Positions 45,785 to 55,347 of a DNA stretch of 64,000 nucleotides are shown here, in pieces. The translations under genes were made by a program, and so were the position numbers. How positions within the stretch are numbered: the first letter of the stretch is position 1; each line of letters starts with the position of its first letter. The notes beneath the pieces are model-generated. The model saw nothing but the letters and a program-made list of their open reading frames with translations, searched no databases and was not told where the DNA came from. Source of the DNA: Corynebacterium kroppenstedtii DSM 44385 (GTDB taxonomy: Bacteria > Actinomycetota > Actinomycetes > Mycobacteriales > Mycobacteriaceae); assembly GCF_000023145.1 (NCBI RefSeq), contig NC_012704.1, positions 2,356,001 through 2,420,000 of the forward strand, read 5' to 3'.

Positions 45785-46081
45785 GTTTTTATCGCGACCT
45801 GCAGAAATGAGCGTTTGTGCAGGTCAGCCCTGTGAAATTTTGATTTGACGAATCTCACAGTACCGGTGGAAAACCGCTTCTACGCTGGGCCTTTTTATCG
45901 TGAACTGGGGAAATATCCGAGCAAATTGGGGTAAAAAGCCGGTTGTCAAGCACCTAACCTGTGCGTGTTATCCCCAGCCCCATCCACGACATCCGACAAC
46001 ATCTCTATCACCATTAACAGAAGGTAAACGACGAAGCTCTTGCGTGAATGATGTTCTTCGCCCGGCCGGTCCCCGCATACG

Positions 46082-46113
46082 AAAAACGGGCCCGGCATAT
46101 CTGCCAGACCCGT
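46082..46113 (-). terminator. Terminator of the rpsF-ssb-rplI transcript
   Basis: On the minus strand ACGGGTCTGGCA-TATG-type hairpin (10 of 12 pairs) is followed by TTTTTCG. It lies about 245 bases past the rplI stop. Confidence 0.6.
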
Positions 46114-46359
46114 CGTTATTTCACGCAGGGCGTGGTGTCGAAACACACCCAGCGTGGAGTGAAGAACACGGCACGGTGTCGAGTCGCGCCTTATGTATCA
46201 CAGAACGGCCACAAAAGCGTGGCACATCCCTTATCAAGCCCCAACAACCACTGAGTTACCCGTCTTATACGGCAGCAGCCCGCGGCTGGGGCTTACACGC
46301 TGTTGTCGACCGGGGGTGTCGAGTCCCCGGAAGGAATTCAAAAAGTGTAAAACCAGAAA

Positions 46360-46812
46360 CTACTGGGATACGACCTCGAAGTTAATGGTGCCGTGGATAT
46401 CCTCGTGGAGCTTAACGTCCACCGAGTACTTACCCGTCGACTTCACAAAACCCTTGGTCATGTCAATGCTGTGCTTATCCAGCTCCGGACCACCAGCAGC
46501 TACGACGGCTTGAGCAACGTCGTTAGGCTTAACAGACCCGAACAGCTTGCCATTGTTGGCAGTGCGGACGGCGACAGAAACGCCTTCCAGGTTTGCCAAC
46601 TGCTCTTTGACCTCGCGAGCGCGATCGGCGTCGCGAATAGCGCGCGCTTCCTGCGCACGCTTCAAATCCTGAACCTGCTTCTCGGCGCCACGAGTAGCGG
46701 GGACCGCGTACCCGCGCGGGAGCAGGTAGTTTCTTCCATAGCCGGCCTTGACCTCGACGATGTCACCAGGAACACCGAGATTGTCAATGGCGGCGGTGAG
46801 GATCAGCTTCAT
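46360..46812 (-). CDS. rplI: 50S ribosomal protein bL9
   Basis: A 150-residue L9 with the N-terminal signature GDIVEVKAGYGRNYLLPRGYA, a long central helix and a C-terminal domain. Normal length. ATG follows AAGAAAGG. It lies 28 bases behind ssb; the rpsR gene that stands between ssb and rplI in many bacteria is absent. Confidence 0.95.
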   Translation of the reverse strand: MKLILTAAIDNLGVPGDIVEVKAGYGRNYLLPRGYAVPATRGAEKQVQDLKRAQEARAIRDADRAREVKEQLANLEGVSVAVRTANNGKLFGSVKPNDVAQAVVAAGGPELDKHSIDMTKGFVKSTGKYSVDVKLHEDIHGTINFEVVSQ

Positions 46813-46840
46813 GATCCCTAGCCTTTCTTACGTTGATTAG

Positions 46841-47422
46841 TTAGAAGGGTGGCTCATCATCTGCCCCACCAAACCCTTGGCTGGAGCCCTGGCTGGGAGC
46901 GGAATTCCACGGATCCTGATCCGCGCCCGAGTTCCCTCCGGAACCGCCGAAGCCCTGGTTGCCTTGAGACTGCTGGCCGCGATTGGAGTTAAAGCCTCCG
47001 CCTCGGTTTCCACCGAAGCCACCGCCGCCTTGGTTGAATCCGTTGCCTCCGCCACTCGTCTTTTCGACGTTTGCCGTGGCGTACTTCAACGACGGGCCGA
47101 CCTCGTCGACCTCGATTTCAAACACGCGACGCTGTTCGCCGTCCCGAGTCTCAAAACTCCGTTGGCGCAAGCGGCCATTGACGATCACGCGCATGCCTTT
47201 TTTTAACGATTCGGCAGCGTTCTCGGCGGCCTGGCGCCACACATTGCAGGTGAGGAACATCGCATCCCCATCAACCCACTGGTTGGTTTGGGAATCGTAT
47301 CGGCGTGGCGTCGATGCCACACGGAAATTAGCCACAGGAGCACCCGACGGGGTGTAACGAAGCTCTGGGTCAGCAACAAGATTGCCGACAACCGTGATAG
47401 GTGTCTCTCCTTGTGCCATCAT
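46841..47422 (-). CDS. ssb: Single-stranded DNA-binding protein
   Basis: A 193-residue SSB: OB fold residues 3-115 ([50 protein letters not shown]), a Gly/Asn/Gln-rich linker and the acidic tail DDEPPF that recruits partner proteins. Two adjacent start codons (47422, 47419). Part of rpsF-ssb-rplI. Confidence 0.95.
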   Translation of the reverse strand: MMAQGETPITVVGNLVADPELRYTPSGAPVANFRVASTPRRYDSQTNQWVDGDAMFLTCNVWRQAAENAAESLKKGMRVIVNGRLRQRSFETRDGEQRRVFEIEVDEVGPSLKYATANVEKTSGGGNGFNQGGGGFGGNRGGGFNSNRGQQSQGNQGFGGSGGNSGADQDPWNSAPSQGSSQGFGGADDEPPF

Positions 47423-47470
47423 GAATCCTCTCTCTGCAGGACAACCGGTTTGATGGTCAGATAAAACCTG

Positions 47471-47492
47471 ACACTGGCGTTTCTACCAGTGT
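47471..47492. terminator. Hairpin between rpsF and ssb
   Basis: ACACTGG-N8-CCAGTGT is a perfect 7-bp stem flanked by TTTTT on the plus side and AAAA/TTTT on the other, seven bases after the rpsF stop. It could attenuate transcription between rpsF and ssb or process the mRNA. Confidence 0.45.
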
Positions 47493-47498
47493 GCCTTT

Positions 47499-47786
47499 TT
47501 AGGCGTCGGTCCGCAGAACTTTCGTACGCAACACCGAATCATTCAGGTTGAGCAGACGGTCGACTTCCAGCACAGTTGCGGACTCACAGGTGAAGTCCAC
47601 GACAACGTAGATGCCTTCCTCTTTCTTCTGAATGGGATAGGCCAAACGGCGCTTGCCCCAAATATCAACCTTGTCAACGTTGCCCTTCTCTTTGCGGACA
47701 ACATCGAGATACTTATCCAGGGACGGGGCTACAGTGCGCTCATCCTGCGCGGGATCGAGAATGATCATGATTTCGTAGTGACGCAC
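47499..47786 (-). CDS. rpsF: 30S ribosomal protein bS6
   Basis: A 95-residue S6 beginning (f)[24 protein letters not shown] 47784-47786 is chosen because the family starts here and a strong AGGAGG lies 11 bases upstream; the ATG at 47795 is only two bases from that site. Ends with [18 protein letters not shown]. First gene of rpsF-ssb-rplI. Confidence 0.93.
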   Translation of the reverse strand: MRHYEIMIILDPAQDERTVAPSLDKYLDVVRKEKGNVDKVDIWGKRRLAYPIQKKEEGIYVVVDFTCESATVLEVDRLLNLNDSVLRTKVLRTDA

Positions 47787-47968
47787 GGACCTCATCACCT
47801 CCTATGGTCTAGTCGTATTTCGGCCGCGCCATCGTTAGCGCGACAGGAGGGTTCGTTGCGTCAAGCAACCCCACGAGACTACCAAACCGCTGGCCAGAGG
47901 CAAAATCCGGAACCTCACGAAAACCCCACATGACAACACGCCAGTTGGCTCGGTGGTGAGCAACCCGG

Positions 47969-48157
47969 TTAATTGATGAGCGTCGCCCAAAAGACAGCGA
48001 CGGTCACCGGCACAACAGTGATGAAGAAAACGGCGATGCCAAACAGCGTCCACGTCACCTTGGCCGGCTTCTTGTACATGAAACTGGCAAACGAGGCCGT
48101 GAATAAGAAGAACCCGATAAAAACGCTGATAATCGTTAACGTTACTTGCGGAGTCAT
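47969..48157 (-). CDS. 62-residue two-span membrane protein
   Basis: Starts MTPQVTLTIISVFIGFFLFTASFASFMYKK (first span), then WTLFGIAVFFITVVPVTVAVFWATLIN (second span). Its ATG overlaps the stop of the glycosyltransferase gene upstream by four bases, so it is translationally coupled and may be a small subunit of that enzyme or an independent membrane protein. Family not recognised. Confidence 0.65.
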   Translation of the reverse strand: MTPQVTLTIISVFIGFFLFTASFASFMYKKPAKVTWTLFGIAVFFITVVPVTVAVFWATLIN

Positions 48158-49731
48158 GCTGTAATTCCTACGTTCGATCGCGTGCCGACGACACCCGCCC
48201 GGCTAGTTACTACGTCGCTAGTCACCGCCCGGCTACTCATTTCCGACGCCGGACCGCGCCGCGACGCTACCGTCCCCGGATCCTTTTCCTGCTGCCCAGG
48301 GACCTCTGCCTGGAGCATCGTGCGTGGAGCGTCGGGACGTGTCCCGCGCATCTGCTGGATCACCAGCACAAGAATGGCCACAACCAGCGCATCCCGCGCG
48401 ATCACGAAGGAGTTAAACAGCCAGTCTGGAGCGCCCTTGTTATCCGCCCCCGTGAACCACCACATGCGCACGAACCAGTAAATAGCTTCCACCCACATCC
48501 AGGCGAACACCAGGCGCCAGCGGGGGAGAGACAACGCGACGAGGGGCACCAGCCATAGCGAGTATTGCGGGCTCCACACCTTGCTGGTCAGAACGAATGC
48601 GGCGACGATCAGCAACGAGAGTTCCCACACTGCAGGCTCACGTCTGACCTTCAGCCCGAGAATCAAGATTCCGACACAACACAGTCCGAACAGCACAAAC
48701 GAAATGATTGACTGCGCCTTCACCGGAACAGTGGTGGAGTAACTAAAGCCAGTCAGCCATGAAAGCACGCTGTAGATCGTCGAATCTTCAGCTGCTCGCT
48801 TCCCATTCCGGGTGAAGAATTCCGCCCATCCAGCAGGGGAGGCGATCATGATCGGGATATTCACCACGAGCCAGGTGACCACAGCCGAAACCACCGTGTT
48901 GATGAATTCCGTGCGCTCCCGCCAACGGTGGCGGATGACCAGCACGAGGAAAGCACCTAAGATATACGCGGGCCAGAGCTTTGCGGCCGCTCCCAGGCCG
49001 ATGAGAATCCCAGCTCCTGCGTACTTCTTCCTGGTCCAGAGGAAAATGGCACCCATCGCGCACACTGTCGCTAGAGAGTCGAAATTGGTGAAGATGTGCA
49101 CACCCACGATGGGGCTGGCCGCAACCAGAATGATGTCCCACACGCGGTGACCGGCCAACTGATAGGTGAACCACAGTGTCCCGATCCATGCAATCGCAAG
49201 GAACACCGCGTTCACGCCGAAATAGAAACCGACGCGGGGCACCGACCATCCAATGAGGTCCGCAAACCAGTGCAAGGGGGCCGCTAACTGGGCGCATAAC
49301 CACTGGTAGAGCCCGGTGAGAACCGGGTACTCCATATGGCGGGTGCCACCATCACCGGCCCAGGAGTAGACATACGGAAAGTGCCCATCCTTCAGGCCTT
49401 CAATGCTGTACAGCGGAATGGAATCCGCGTAACACCCGGAGATGTACTGACGGTTCGCGGTCCAATTCACCCCGTCACCGTCGCCACGAAGACAATTCGC
49501 CTTCGAGAGCCAACCCAGGGACATCATGCCCAGGGCCAGGCCGATCAGGACGCGGAGGGGAGTGGCCCACACTGCTCGCCCGACGAGACCGTGGCTTGCA
49601 ATGGGTCCCCCAAGGAAATGAGTCCACCGTTGCGCTGCGGGCTCCGTCAGGCTCGGCTGAACCCTCAACACGTCGGTGTCCTGCTGTTCTTTTCCTTTAA
49701 CTGCACCCAACGCCACTATGTCCTTCTTCAC
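48154..49731 (-). CDS. GT87/DUF2029-type membrane mannosyltransferase-like protein
   Basis: A 525-residue polytopic protein with about 11 spans. The N-terminal loop PLYSIEGLKDGHFPYVYSWAGD...MEYPVLTGLYQWL carries the acidic residues and EYP motif of GT-C family 87 enzymes that use polyprenyl-P-mannose (PimE type). It corresponds in position to Rv0051. Substrate unknown; a cell-envelope glycolipid is likely. It lies 25 bases behind ponA on the same strand. Confidence 0.75.
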   Translation of the reverse strand: MKKDIVALGAVKGKEQQDTDVLRVQPSLTEPAAQRWTHFLGGPIASHGLVGRAVWATPLRVLIGLALGMMSLGWLSKANCLRGDGDGVNWTANRQYISGCYADSIPLYSIEGLKDGHFPYVYSWAGDGGTRHMEYPVLTGLYQWLCAQLAAPLHWFADLIGWSVPRVGFYFGVNAVFLAIAWIGTLWFTYQLAGHRVWDIILVAASPIVGVHIFTNFDSLATVCAMGAIFLWTRKKYAGAGILIGLGAAAKLWPAYILGAFLVLVIRHRWRERTEFINTVVSAVVTWLVVNIPIMIASPAGWAEFFTRNGKRAAEDSTIYSVLSWLTGFSYSTTVPVKAQSIISFVLFGLCCVGILILGLKVRREPAVWELSLLIVAAFVLTSKVWSPQYSLWLVPLVALSLPRWRLVFAWMWVEAIYWFVRMWWFTGADNKGAPDWLFNSFVIARDALVVAILVLVIQQMRGTRPDAPRTMLQAEVPGQQEKDPGTVASRRGPASEMSSRAVTSDVVTSRAGVVGTRSNVGITA

Positions 49732-49756
49732 TCAGTACGGCGGACTCGTCGATTAA

Positions 49757-51940
49757 CTACGGAGCCGGCTCATCGTTGTTACCCAAATCCGGAACGGGAA
49801 CTTCCACACCGGGGAGAATTTCCTGGGTCCGCGTCGGGATGTTCAGGCCGCCATTGTCGGGCGCTTGTGGCATCGGGGCGGGAGTCTCCTGCGTCTCCGG
49901 CGCATACTGCTGCTGTGGCTGCGGCGCCTGTGTCTGGGGTGCACGAGTACGCTGCGGCTGCTGCTGTTGAACCGTCGTCGTTTGGGTATAGGTCTTCTTC
50001 GACCCGCCCGAGTTAGTATTCGACTGCTTGGAACCCGACGAGTTCGAATCACCAAAGGCCATGTAATCATCGCCCTGCAAGGCGCTATCCATGGTTTGCT
50101 TCCAAATATCGGCTGGGAGTCCGGAACCATACATCGGGCGGCCAGAGTAGAAGATGGGCTGGCCGTCGTTCGTACCTACCCAGACCACCGTCGCTAATTG
50201 CGGGGTTGCACCAACAAACCAGGCGTCCTTGTTATTGCCGGTATCGCCCAACTGAGCCGTACCGGACTTCGCCGCTGAGGTCCGGCCACCAGCCAGACCG
50301 TGGTTGCGCGAATACGACGCAATCGGCTCCATCGCCGAAATGACGTTATTAGCGACATCTTTATCAATGCGCTGGTCACCCTCGACATTCGACCGATCCA
50401 GCAGCACCTTGCCTGACGACGTTTCCACCTTCTGAACAAAGTGCGTCTGGTGGTACATGCCGTTGTCTGCCAGCGTAGACAGGCCCGTCGCCATATCAAT
50501 CGGGCGGGTTAAGTACTGGCCCAAGATGACGCCGTCGTACACCTGCCCATCCTTTTCCTGCAAGGTCTTTTCACCATTGACCTCGGTGGGGATACCCAGG
50601 CGGTGTGCCATATCGGCCGTGTCCTTCGCGCCATGCTTCAAATCATGCTGCATACGCACGAAGCTCGTGTTCAGCGACATCTTCAGCGCCGTCGCCAAGC
50701 TACAGGAACCACAGGATTCGCCTTCAGAGTTCTGAATAGTCAGGTTGTTGATGGTCACTGGGGCAGAGGAGTATACGCGGGAGAGCGACATTCCCTGCTC
50801 CAGGCCCGCGGCCAAACCGAAGATCTTGAACGTCGATCCGGTCTGGAGGCCGGTATTCGCGAAATCCCAACCATTCGGATCATCGCCACCGTAATAACCC
50901 TTCACCGCACCATTGCGGGGATCAACCGAGACCACGGCAGTGCGGTAATCATCCGGGTAGCCCTGCATACGGTTCTTCACCGTGTCCGTCACGGACTTCT
51001 GAACCTTGGGGTCAATCGTCGTCGTGATCTTGAGACCCTGAGTGTTGACGTCCTGCTCACTAATGCCGGATGCCTCAAGCTCAGACATGACCTGCGATTT
51101 AATCAGACCATTCGTACCCTCAACTTCAGAGCCCGTATCGATCGTGTTCGGATCAATGACTTCCGGGTATGCGGCATGGGCGCGCTCCTCCCCGTTAATA
51201 GCACCCATGTCGGCCATACCGTCCATAACGTAGTTCCATCGCTCTTCAGCGGCCTGGCGGTTAGTCCAGGGATCCAACTCCGACGGACGCTGGATGGATG
51301 CAGCCAACACAGCGCCTTCCTCCGGCGTGAGGTCCTTGACGTCCTTGTTGAAATACGCCTTCGACGCCGCAGCAATGCCATACGCGTTACGTCCAAAATA
51401 AATAGTGTTCAGATACGCGCCGAGGATTTCATCCTTGGACCACTCGCGGGCCATCTTCGCGGAAATAACGAGCTCCTTAGCCTTACGTGTGTAGGAGTGC
51501 TCGTTACCTACCAGGGCGTTCTTCACATACTGCTGGGTGATGGTGGAACCACCACCAGAGGATTCCTTACCCGTCACAAGACCAAGCGCAGCGCGTCCGA
51601 AACCTTTAACAGAGAAGCCAGGGTTGGAATAGAAGGAGCGGTCCTCCGCAGCTAACACGGCTTGTCGCACAGGTTGAGGGATCTCCGAGAGATCAACGTC
51701 CGTGCGGTTACCGTCGGGCGGCACGATGCGCGCCAACTGGGTAGAAGAATCCGACGCGTAAATGGTCGCAATCTGATTAGTCTGAAGCTCTTGAGGCTCC
51801 GGGACCTTCGTCACCGCGTAGGCGGAAAAGAATGCCACAACAGGCGCAAGAATGAGAACAAGGAGGATTACACCTGTCCATAGCAGCACCTTTTTCCAGG
51901 TAGACATCTTGGCCTGCCTTTGTGGTTGTTTGTTACTCAC
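49757..51940 (-). CDS. ponA: Bifunctional penicillin-binding protein, PonA1-like
   Basis: A 727-residue class A PBP. Short cytoplasmic tail, one span (about 14-38, VLLWTGVILLVLILAPVVAFF), GT51 glycosyltransferase with AAEDRSFYSNPGFS and GGSTITQQYVKNAL, and transpeptidase with STFK (SxxK), SLNTS (SxN) and KSGTAQ (KTG). The last 100 residues are Gln/Pro/Thr-rich. It polymerises and cross-links peptidoglycan outside the membrane. Syntenic with Rv0050. Confidence 0.93.
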   Translation of the reverse strand: MSNKQPQRQAKMSTWKKVLLWTGVILLVLILAPVVAFFSAYAVTKVPEPQELQTNQIATIYASDSSTQLARIVPPDGNRTDVDLSEIPQPVRQAVLAAEDRSFYSNPGFSVKGFGRAALGLVTGKESSGGGSTITQQYVKNALVGNEHSYTRKAKELVISAKMAREWSKDEILGAYLNTIYFGRNAYGIAAASKAYFNKDVKDLTPEEGAVLAASIQRPSELDPWTNRQAAEERWNYVMDGMADMGAINGEERAHAAYPEVIDPNTIDTGSEVEGTNGLIKSQVMSELEASGISEQDVNTQGLKITTTIDPKVQKSVTDTVKNRMQGYPDDYRTAVVSVDPRNGAVKGYYGGDDPNGWDFANTGLQTGSTFKIFGLAAGLEQGMSLSRVYSSAPVTINNLTIQNSEGESCGSCSLATALKMSLNTSFVRMQHDLKHGAKDTADMAHRLGIPTEVNGEKTLQEKDGQVYDGVILGQYLTRPIDMATGLSTLADNGMYHQTHFVQKVETSSGKVLLDRSNVEGDQRIDKDVANNVISAMEPIASYSRNHGLAGGRTSAAKSGTAQLGDTGNNKDAWFVGATPQLATVVWVGTNDGQPIFYSGRPMYGSGLPADIWKQTMDSALQGDDYMAFGDSNSSGSKQSNTNSGGSKKTYTQTTTVQQQQPQRTRAPQTQAPQPQQQYAPETQETPAPMPQAPDNGGLNIPTRTQEILPGVEVPVPDLGNNDEPAP

Positions 51941-51945
51941 TATTC

Positions 51946-52338
51946 CTATTTCTCCTCTACGCGAGGTTTGGACGTACCACTTCCTACACGGACAAGCATC
52001 TCACGAAGCAGTACGTTCCACCGGCAATGCACGCATACCTCCACGATGTGGGCGGTAATGTCGCCATAGGTTTCCGCCAGGGCCTCAACTTCTCGACGAC
52101 TACGCGCGGTCCCTGCTATTTTCCCCAAGTTGTCGCCGAATATCCAGATGACATTTTTTAACGTCCTTTTTCCACACAGCGGACACGGACGATCTTGTGG
52201 TTCACCATGAAAATCAGCGGCATCAATCAGCCGACGTGACGACTGCCGCAATTCCTCCGAAGAGATGTCTCCCCGGCGGTATTCAGCCAGCAACCGTTGA
52301 CGATCAAGCTGATGATTCCTCGTCTCTGTCCAGCTCAC
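51946..52338 (-). CDS. DUF5318 zinc-ribbon protein
   Basis: A protein of about 130 residues from GTG 52336-52338 (SWTETRNHQLDRQRLLAEYRRGD); the open frame extends to 52413, and the start is uncertain. It has the family pattern ADFHGEPQDRPCPLCGKRTLKNVIWIFGDNLG...EVCVHCRWN, with two CxxC knuckles for zinc. Unknown function; it precedes ponA1 also in mycobacteria (Rv0049), 5 bases upstream of the ponA start here, implying coupling. Confidence 0.8.
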   Translation of the reverse strand: MSWTETRNHQLDRQRLLAEYRRGDISSEELRQSSRRLIDAADFHGEPQDRPCPLCGKRTLKNVIWIFGDNLGKIAGTARSRREVEALAETYGDITAHIVEVCVHCRWNVLLREMLVRVGSGTSKPRVEEK

Positions 52339-52482
52339 CCCGGTCACTATAGGCACAATAGCCTCACGTGTATAGCCCAGCACACCGTCGGCACGCATAA
52401 CCTTTCGCTGCACTCAAGCAGCTTTAGCGCGGGTGAGAATCACCATATAATAGGAGGAGTCCATTTCTGACTAACGCACCTG

Positions 52483-53055
52483 GTGACAATGACCTCAACT
52501 GACAAGTCCATCAATAAAAATTCAGGCGACGCCTCTCCCGTCCCCGCCACTTCTGACCACGCCACCACACAGCCCTCGAAACAGTTTTCTCAAGACACTC
52601 CTATCGAAGACATTGCAGCACGGCTCCGGCCACTCCTCAATAGGCTCGTCTTAATTTATTACCGTCAGTCGGTTCATACCGCCCTTACCGCTAGCCAAAT
52701 TTCCATACTGTCCGTGCTGGAACAGCACGGTTCTATGCGGATTAGCGACATCGCCAAATTCGAGTCCATCCGCATGCCCACCGCATCGAACGCGATTCAC
52801 CGCCTCGAGTTCGACGGCCTTGTTGTTCGGGAGCGAGATAAACACGACCGCCGCGGAGTGACCGTCGCCCTGACGGACCACGGTAGGGAAGAGCTCGAAC
52901 GAGTCAATGCACAACGAAACCTTGAGTTCGCGCGGTTCATTGCTCAATACACTGAAGATGGCAAAGAGCTCGCACTCGAACTGACCGACGTCCTCGAGCG
53001 CATCCTTAATGATCACGAGGGTGGCCCCGACGACGAACACCCAGCACACGACTAA
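52483..53055 (+). CDS. MarR-family transcriptional regulator
   Basis: A 190-residue regulator with a 40-residue disordered N-terminus and a winged helix: LTASQISILSVLEQHG, RISDIAKFESIRMPTASNAIHRLEFDGLV and the wing RDKHDRRGVTVALTDHG (DxRxxxV). GTG 52483 and ATG 52489 are both possible. It is divergent from DUF5318-ponA and 26 bases before the universal stress gene, which it may control. Positionally matches Rv0042c. Confidence 0.85.
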   Translation: MTMTSTDKSINKNSGDASPVPATSDHATTQPSKQFSQDTPIEDIAARLRPLLNRLVLIYYRQSVHTALTASQISILSVLEQHGSMRISDIAKFESIRMPTASNAIHRLEFDGLVVRERDKHDRRGVTVALTDHGREELERVNAQRNLEFARFIAQYTEDGKELALELTDVLERILNDHEGGPDDEHPAHD

Positions 53056-53081
53056 CCCCTTCCGACAAACGGAGCACCACC

Positions 53082-53999
53082 GTGACTAACGAATCCCCGG
53101 TTCGCATCCTCATTTCCCGACGCCCACATCCCACCGAATCCAGTGCCGAGGAATTCGCCGCATGGTTTGCCCGTACCTCGCCGGCCGTCATTCGGACAAT
53201 CACCGTCCTGCCATCCATATGGCCATCGGGCGCACCCGACGAGCTAGGGGAGGACTACCAACGCTGGATTCGCAAGGAAACGAAGAAGTGCGAACGCGCT
53301 GCTCTTGAGGCGCTCAAAGAGGCACGGGTTCCCGACGATTCCCTGGATGCCACCCCCTTCGAGTTCGTCACCGCTGCCTCCGAAACCGACGCTCTCAGCG
53401 CGGCTGCCACCGGTTTCAATGCGACGATTGTTCTGCTTGGATCCCACGCTTCTGCGGCCGAGGGCCGATTTGTTGCCGGGTCCACCGCGGATGCCCTGCT
53501 TCACTGCGCACCCGTATCCCTGGGTCTCGCCCCGCGTGGCCTGCGGACATCCAAAAAAGGCGTCACTCGCGTCAACTGTGCTTACGCCGATACTGAACAA
53601 TCACAGGAAGCGTTGCGGAAAGCGTGCGACTATGCACACCGATGGGATGTTCCCCTCCGCCTTGTGGCATTCACGCCGCACGGTCCGTCGATGTATCCCA
53701 CCGAAACCCCGTACAAGCACGCCAAAGAGGTCACCCGGCAGTGGCGGGACCAGGCCCAGAGCATCCTTGAGCGTGGACAGGAACGCGCCCTCGCGCGCTT
53801 TGACGATCTTCGCGTCGATCTCGCCATCGGATCCGGCGAGGACTGGGAAAATTCCATCGCCGACCTAGATTGGAAGAAAGGGGACCTCCTCGTCGTGGGC
53901 AGTTCCACGCTGGGCGTCTTCGGGCATACGTTCCTTGGTTCGTCGACAAACCAGATTGTGCGGAATTCGCCCGTCCCCACTGTTATTGTTCCCGTCTAA
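53082..53999 (+). CDS. Tandem universal stress protein
   Basis: A 305-residue protein with two UspA folds. The first (about 1-145) lacks a clear ATP motif; the second ends DLLVVGSSTLGVFGHTFLGSSTNQIVRNSPVPTVIV, matching the G-x2-G-x9-G(S/T) nucleotide-binding signature. Similar tandem Usp proteins bind ATP and respond to stress. GTG 53082 start. Adjacent to the MarR gene on the same strand. Confidence 0.8.
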   Translation: MTNESPVRILISRRPHPTESSAEEFAAWFARTSPAVIRTITVLPSIWPSGAPDELGEDYQRWIRKETKKCERAALEALKEARVPDDSLDATPFEFVTAASETDALSAAATGFNATIVLLGSHASAAEGRFVAGSTADALLHCAPVSLGLAPRGLRTSKKGVTRVNCAYADTEQSQEALRKACDYAHRWDVPLRLVAFTPHGPSMYPTETPYKHAKEVTRQWRDQAQSILERGQERALARFDDLRVDLAIGSGEDWENSIADLDWKKGDLLVVGSSTLGVFGHTFLGSSTNQIVRNSPVPTVIVPV

Positions 54000-54029
54000 A
54001 TCAACATTTTCGCTGTAGAGGAGGTTCGA

Positions 54030-54518
54030 GTGGATAGCCACGGGAAATCTCATTCTCACCGCTCCGATGACCCCGACCAGCACGTCACCGTCGATAAAGC
54101 AGACTCCACGCCATCCAAACCATCCCAGCTGGATTACGAACTCGACCCATTACTGCGCCTAGAGCAACACACGCGGTCCACCCACCAGGCCATCGTGTAT
54201 GTCATCGTGGTGCCGCTGATTACGCTGCTCGCGGCCGGAATCATCCTGTTCATTTCGCACAACCAAGGTGGCCCGGATTGCGACGCGGGGGAGTCGGCAT
54301 GGATATGTTCGCGTACCTACGAAATCCTCTTCCCCGTGGTACCGGGGGCGATCGCCCTCATCGGCGCACTCGGGGGAGTGTGGACCACCTATATCAAGTG
54401 GGCCCGGTATGACCGCTGGCGCCCATGGCTCGCCATTTGTTGGGTGCTTATCCCCTTCGCACTCGGGTGGATCACCAGCACCGGGTGGATGGCAATTGCC
54501 GGGCTTGATTACCGGTAG
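54030..54518 (+). CDS. Hypothetical three-span membrane protein
   Basis: A 162-residue protein starting GTG 54030 after GAGGAGG. The first 55 residues are polar (Ser/His/Asp); spans follow at about 58-78 (VYVIVVPLITLLAAGIILFI), 98-118 (ILFPVVPGAIALIGALGGVW) and 133-155 (LAICWVLIPFALGWITSTGW). A CDAG...WIC Cys pair lies in the first outer loop. Follows the Usp gene by 30 bases and is probably in the same operon. Family not recognised. Confidence 0.65.
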   Translation: MDSHGKSHSHRSDDPDQHVTVDKADSTPSKPSQLDYELDPLLRLEQHTRSTHQAIVYVIVVPLITLLAAGIILFISHNQGGPDCDAGESAWICSRTYEILFPVVPGAIALIGALGGVWTTYIKWARYDRWRPWLAICWVLIPFALGWITSTGWMAIAGLDYR

Positions 54519-54543
54519 GCGCGCCGGGCGCAACTCGCGCTGG

Positions 54544-55323
54544 TTAGTCCTTCTGAATATCCGGGTGACCCACAGTACCGATCCGACTGAACGGCAGAAT
54601 ACGGGCATCCACCCGGCCAATAATGTTCTTCTCAGGCACTGTGCCCTGGTACTGATCCTCCATATGGTAGCGAGAATCTGCAGAATTCGTGCGGTTATCG
54701 CCCATCAACCACACATTCCCATCGGGCACAGTGATCGGGCCAAAGTACCCGCCACCGCACGCTTCTGAGCCATGCTCAGTATCGACCTCCCGCTGCGGGG
54801 GCTGCAGAGTGTACGACGAATCGATCGTCTTCCCATTCACCTTGATGCCGTCGTCTCCGGGTTTGCACTCAACAGTTTGCCCACCCGTCGCGATGACCCG
54901 CTTCACGACGTCATTCTCCGGGGGAGTAGCCAGCCCAATATACGACGCACCAGTACGCAACACCTTGCTGAAGCCGCTGCTCTCATCCGACGTGCTCTCA
55001 CCGAATTCCCCTTCGTCCCAAGACTCGGGGCCTCGGAACACGACGACGTCGCCCGGCTTGGGAGAACTGAAATCGTAGGCGAGTTTATTGACGAAAACGC
55101 GGTCGTTATTGCAGCCCGTACACCCATTGAGCGTCGGCTCCATGGACTCCGAGGGAATAACGTAGACGCGCCCGATAAAAACCTGGAACAGCACCGCCAC
55201 GAGGAGCGCGCAGAGGATAATGATCGGGATTTCGATATACCAGGGGCGTTCCTTCTTCACTGTGGCCGCGGCAGGGGCTGACCCCGACGACCCCGAGGCG
55301 GATTTTTTTGATTTTCCAAACAT
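54544..55323 (-). CDS. lepB: Signal peptidase I
   Basis: A 259-residue S26 peptidase: one N-terminal span (YIEIPIIILCALLVAVLFQVFI), catalytic Ser in PSESMEPTL and general-base Lys in NDVVKRVIATGG, then the LMGDNRTNSADSR box. It removes signal peptides outside the membrane. It follows leuS by 24 bases on the same strand, so it may be read from the leuS promoter. Confidence 0.9.
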   Translation of the reverse strand: MFGKSKKSASGSSGSAPAAATVKKERPWYIEIPIIILCALLVAVLFQVFIGRVYVIPSESMEPTLNGCTGCNNDRVFVNKLAYDFSSPKPGDVVVFRGPESWDEGEFGESTSDESSGFSKVLRTGASYIGLATPPENDVVKRVIATGGQTVECKPGDDGIKVNGKTIDSSYTLQPPQREVDTEHGSEACGGGYFGPITVPDGNVWLMGDNRTNSADSRYHMEDQYQGTVPEKNIIGRVDARILPFSRIGTVGHPDIQKD

Positions 55324-55347
55324 GCTGTTTTCCGTTCCGGGTCGGGC

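Larger units (their letters stand above)
45528..46359. other. Long rplI-dnaB intergenic region
   Basis: No gene is recognised in these 832 bases. It contains the dnaB promoter, a DnaA-box cluster (45697-45784), a further TTATCCCCA near-box at 45968-45976 and the rplI terminator (46082-46113). The 250 bases between that terminator and rplI show no clear structure. Confidence 0.5.
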
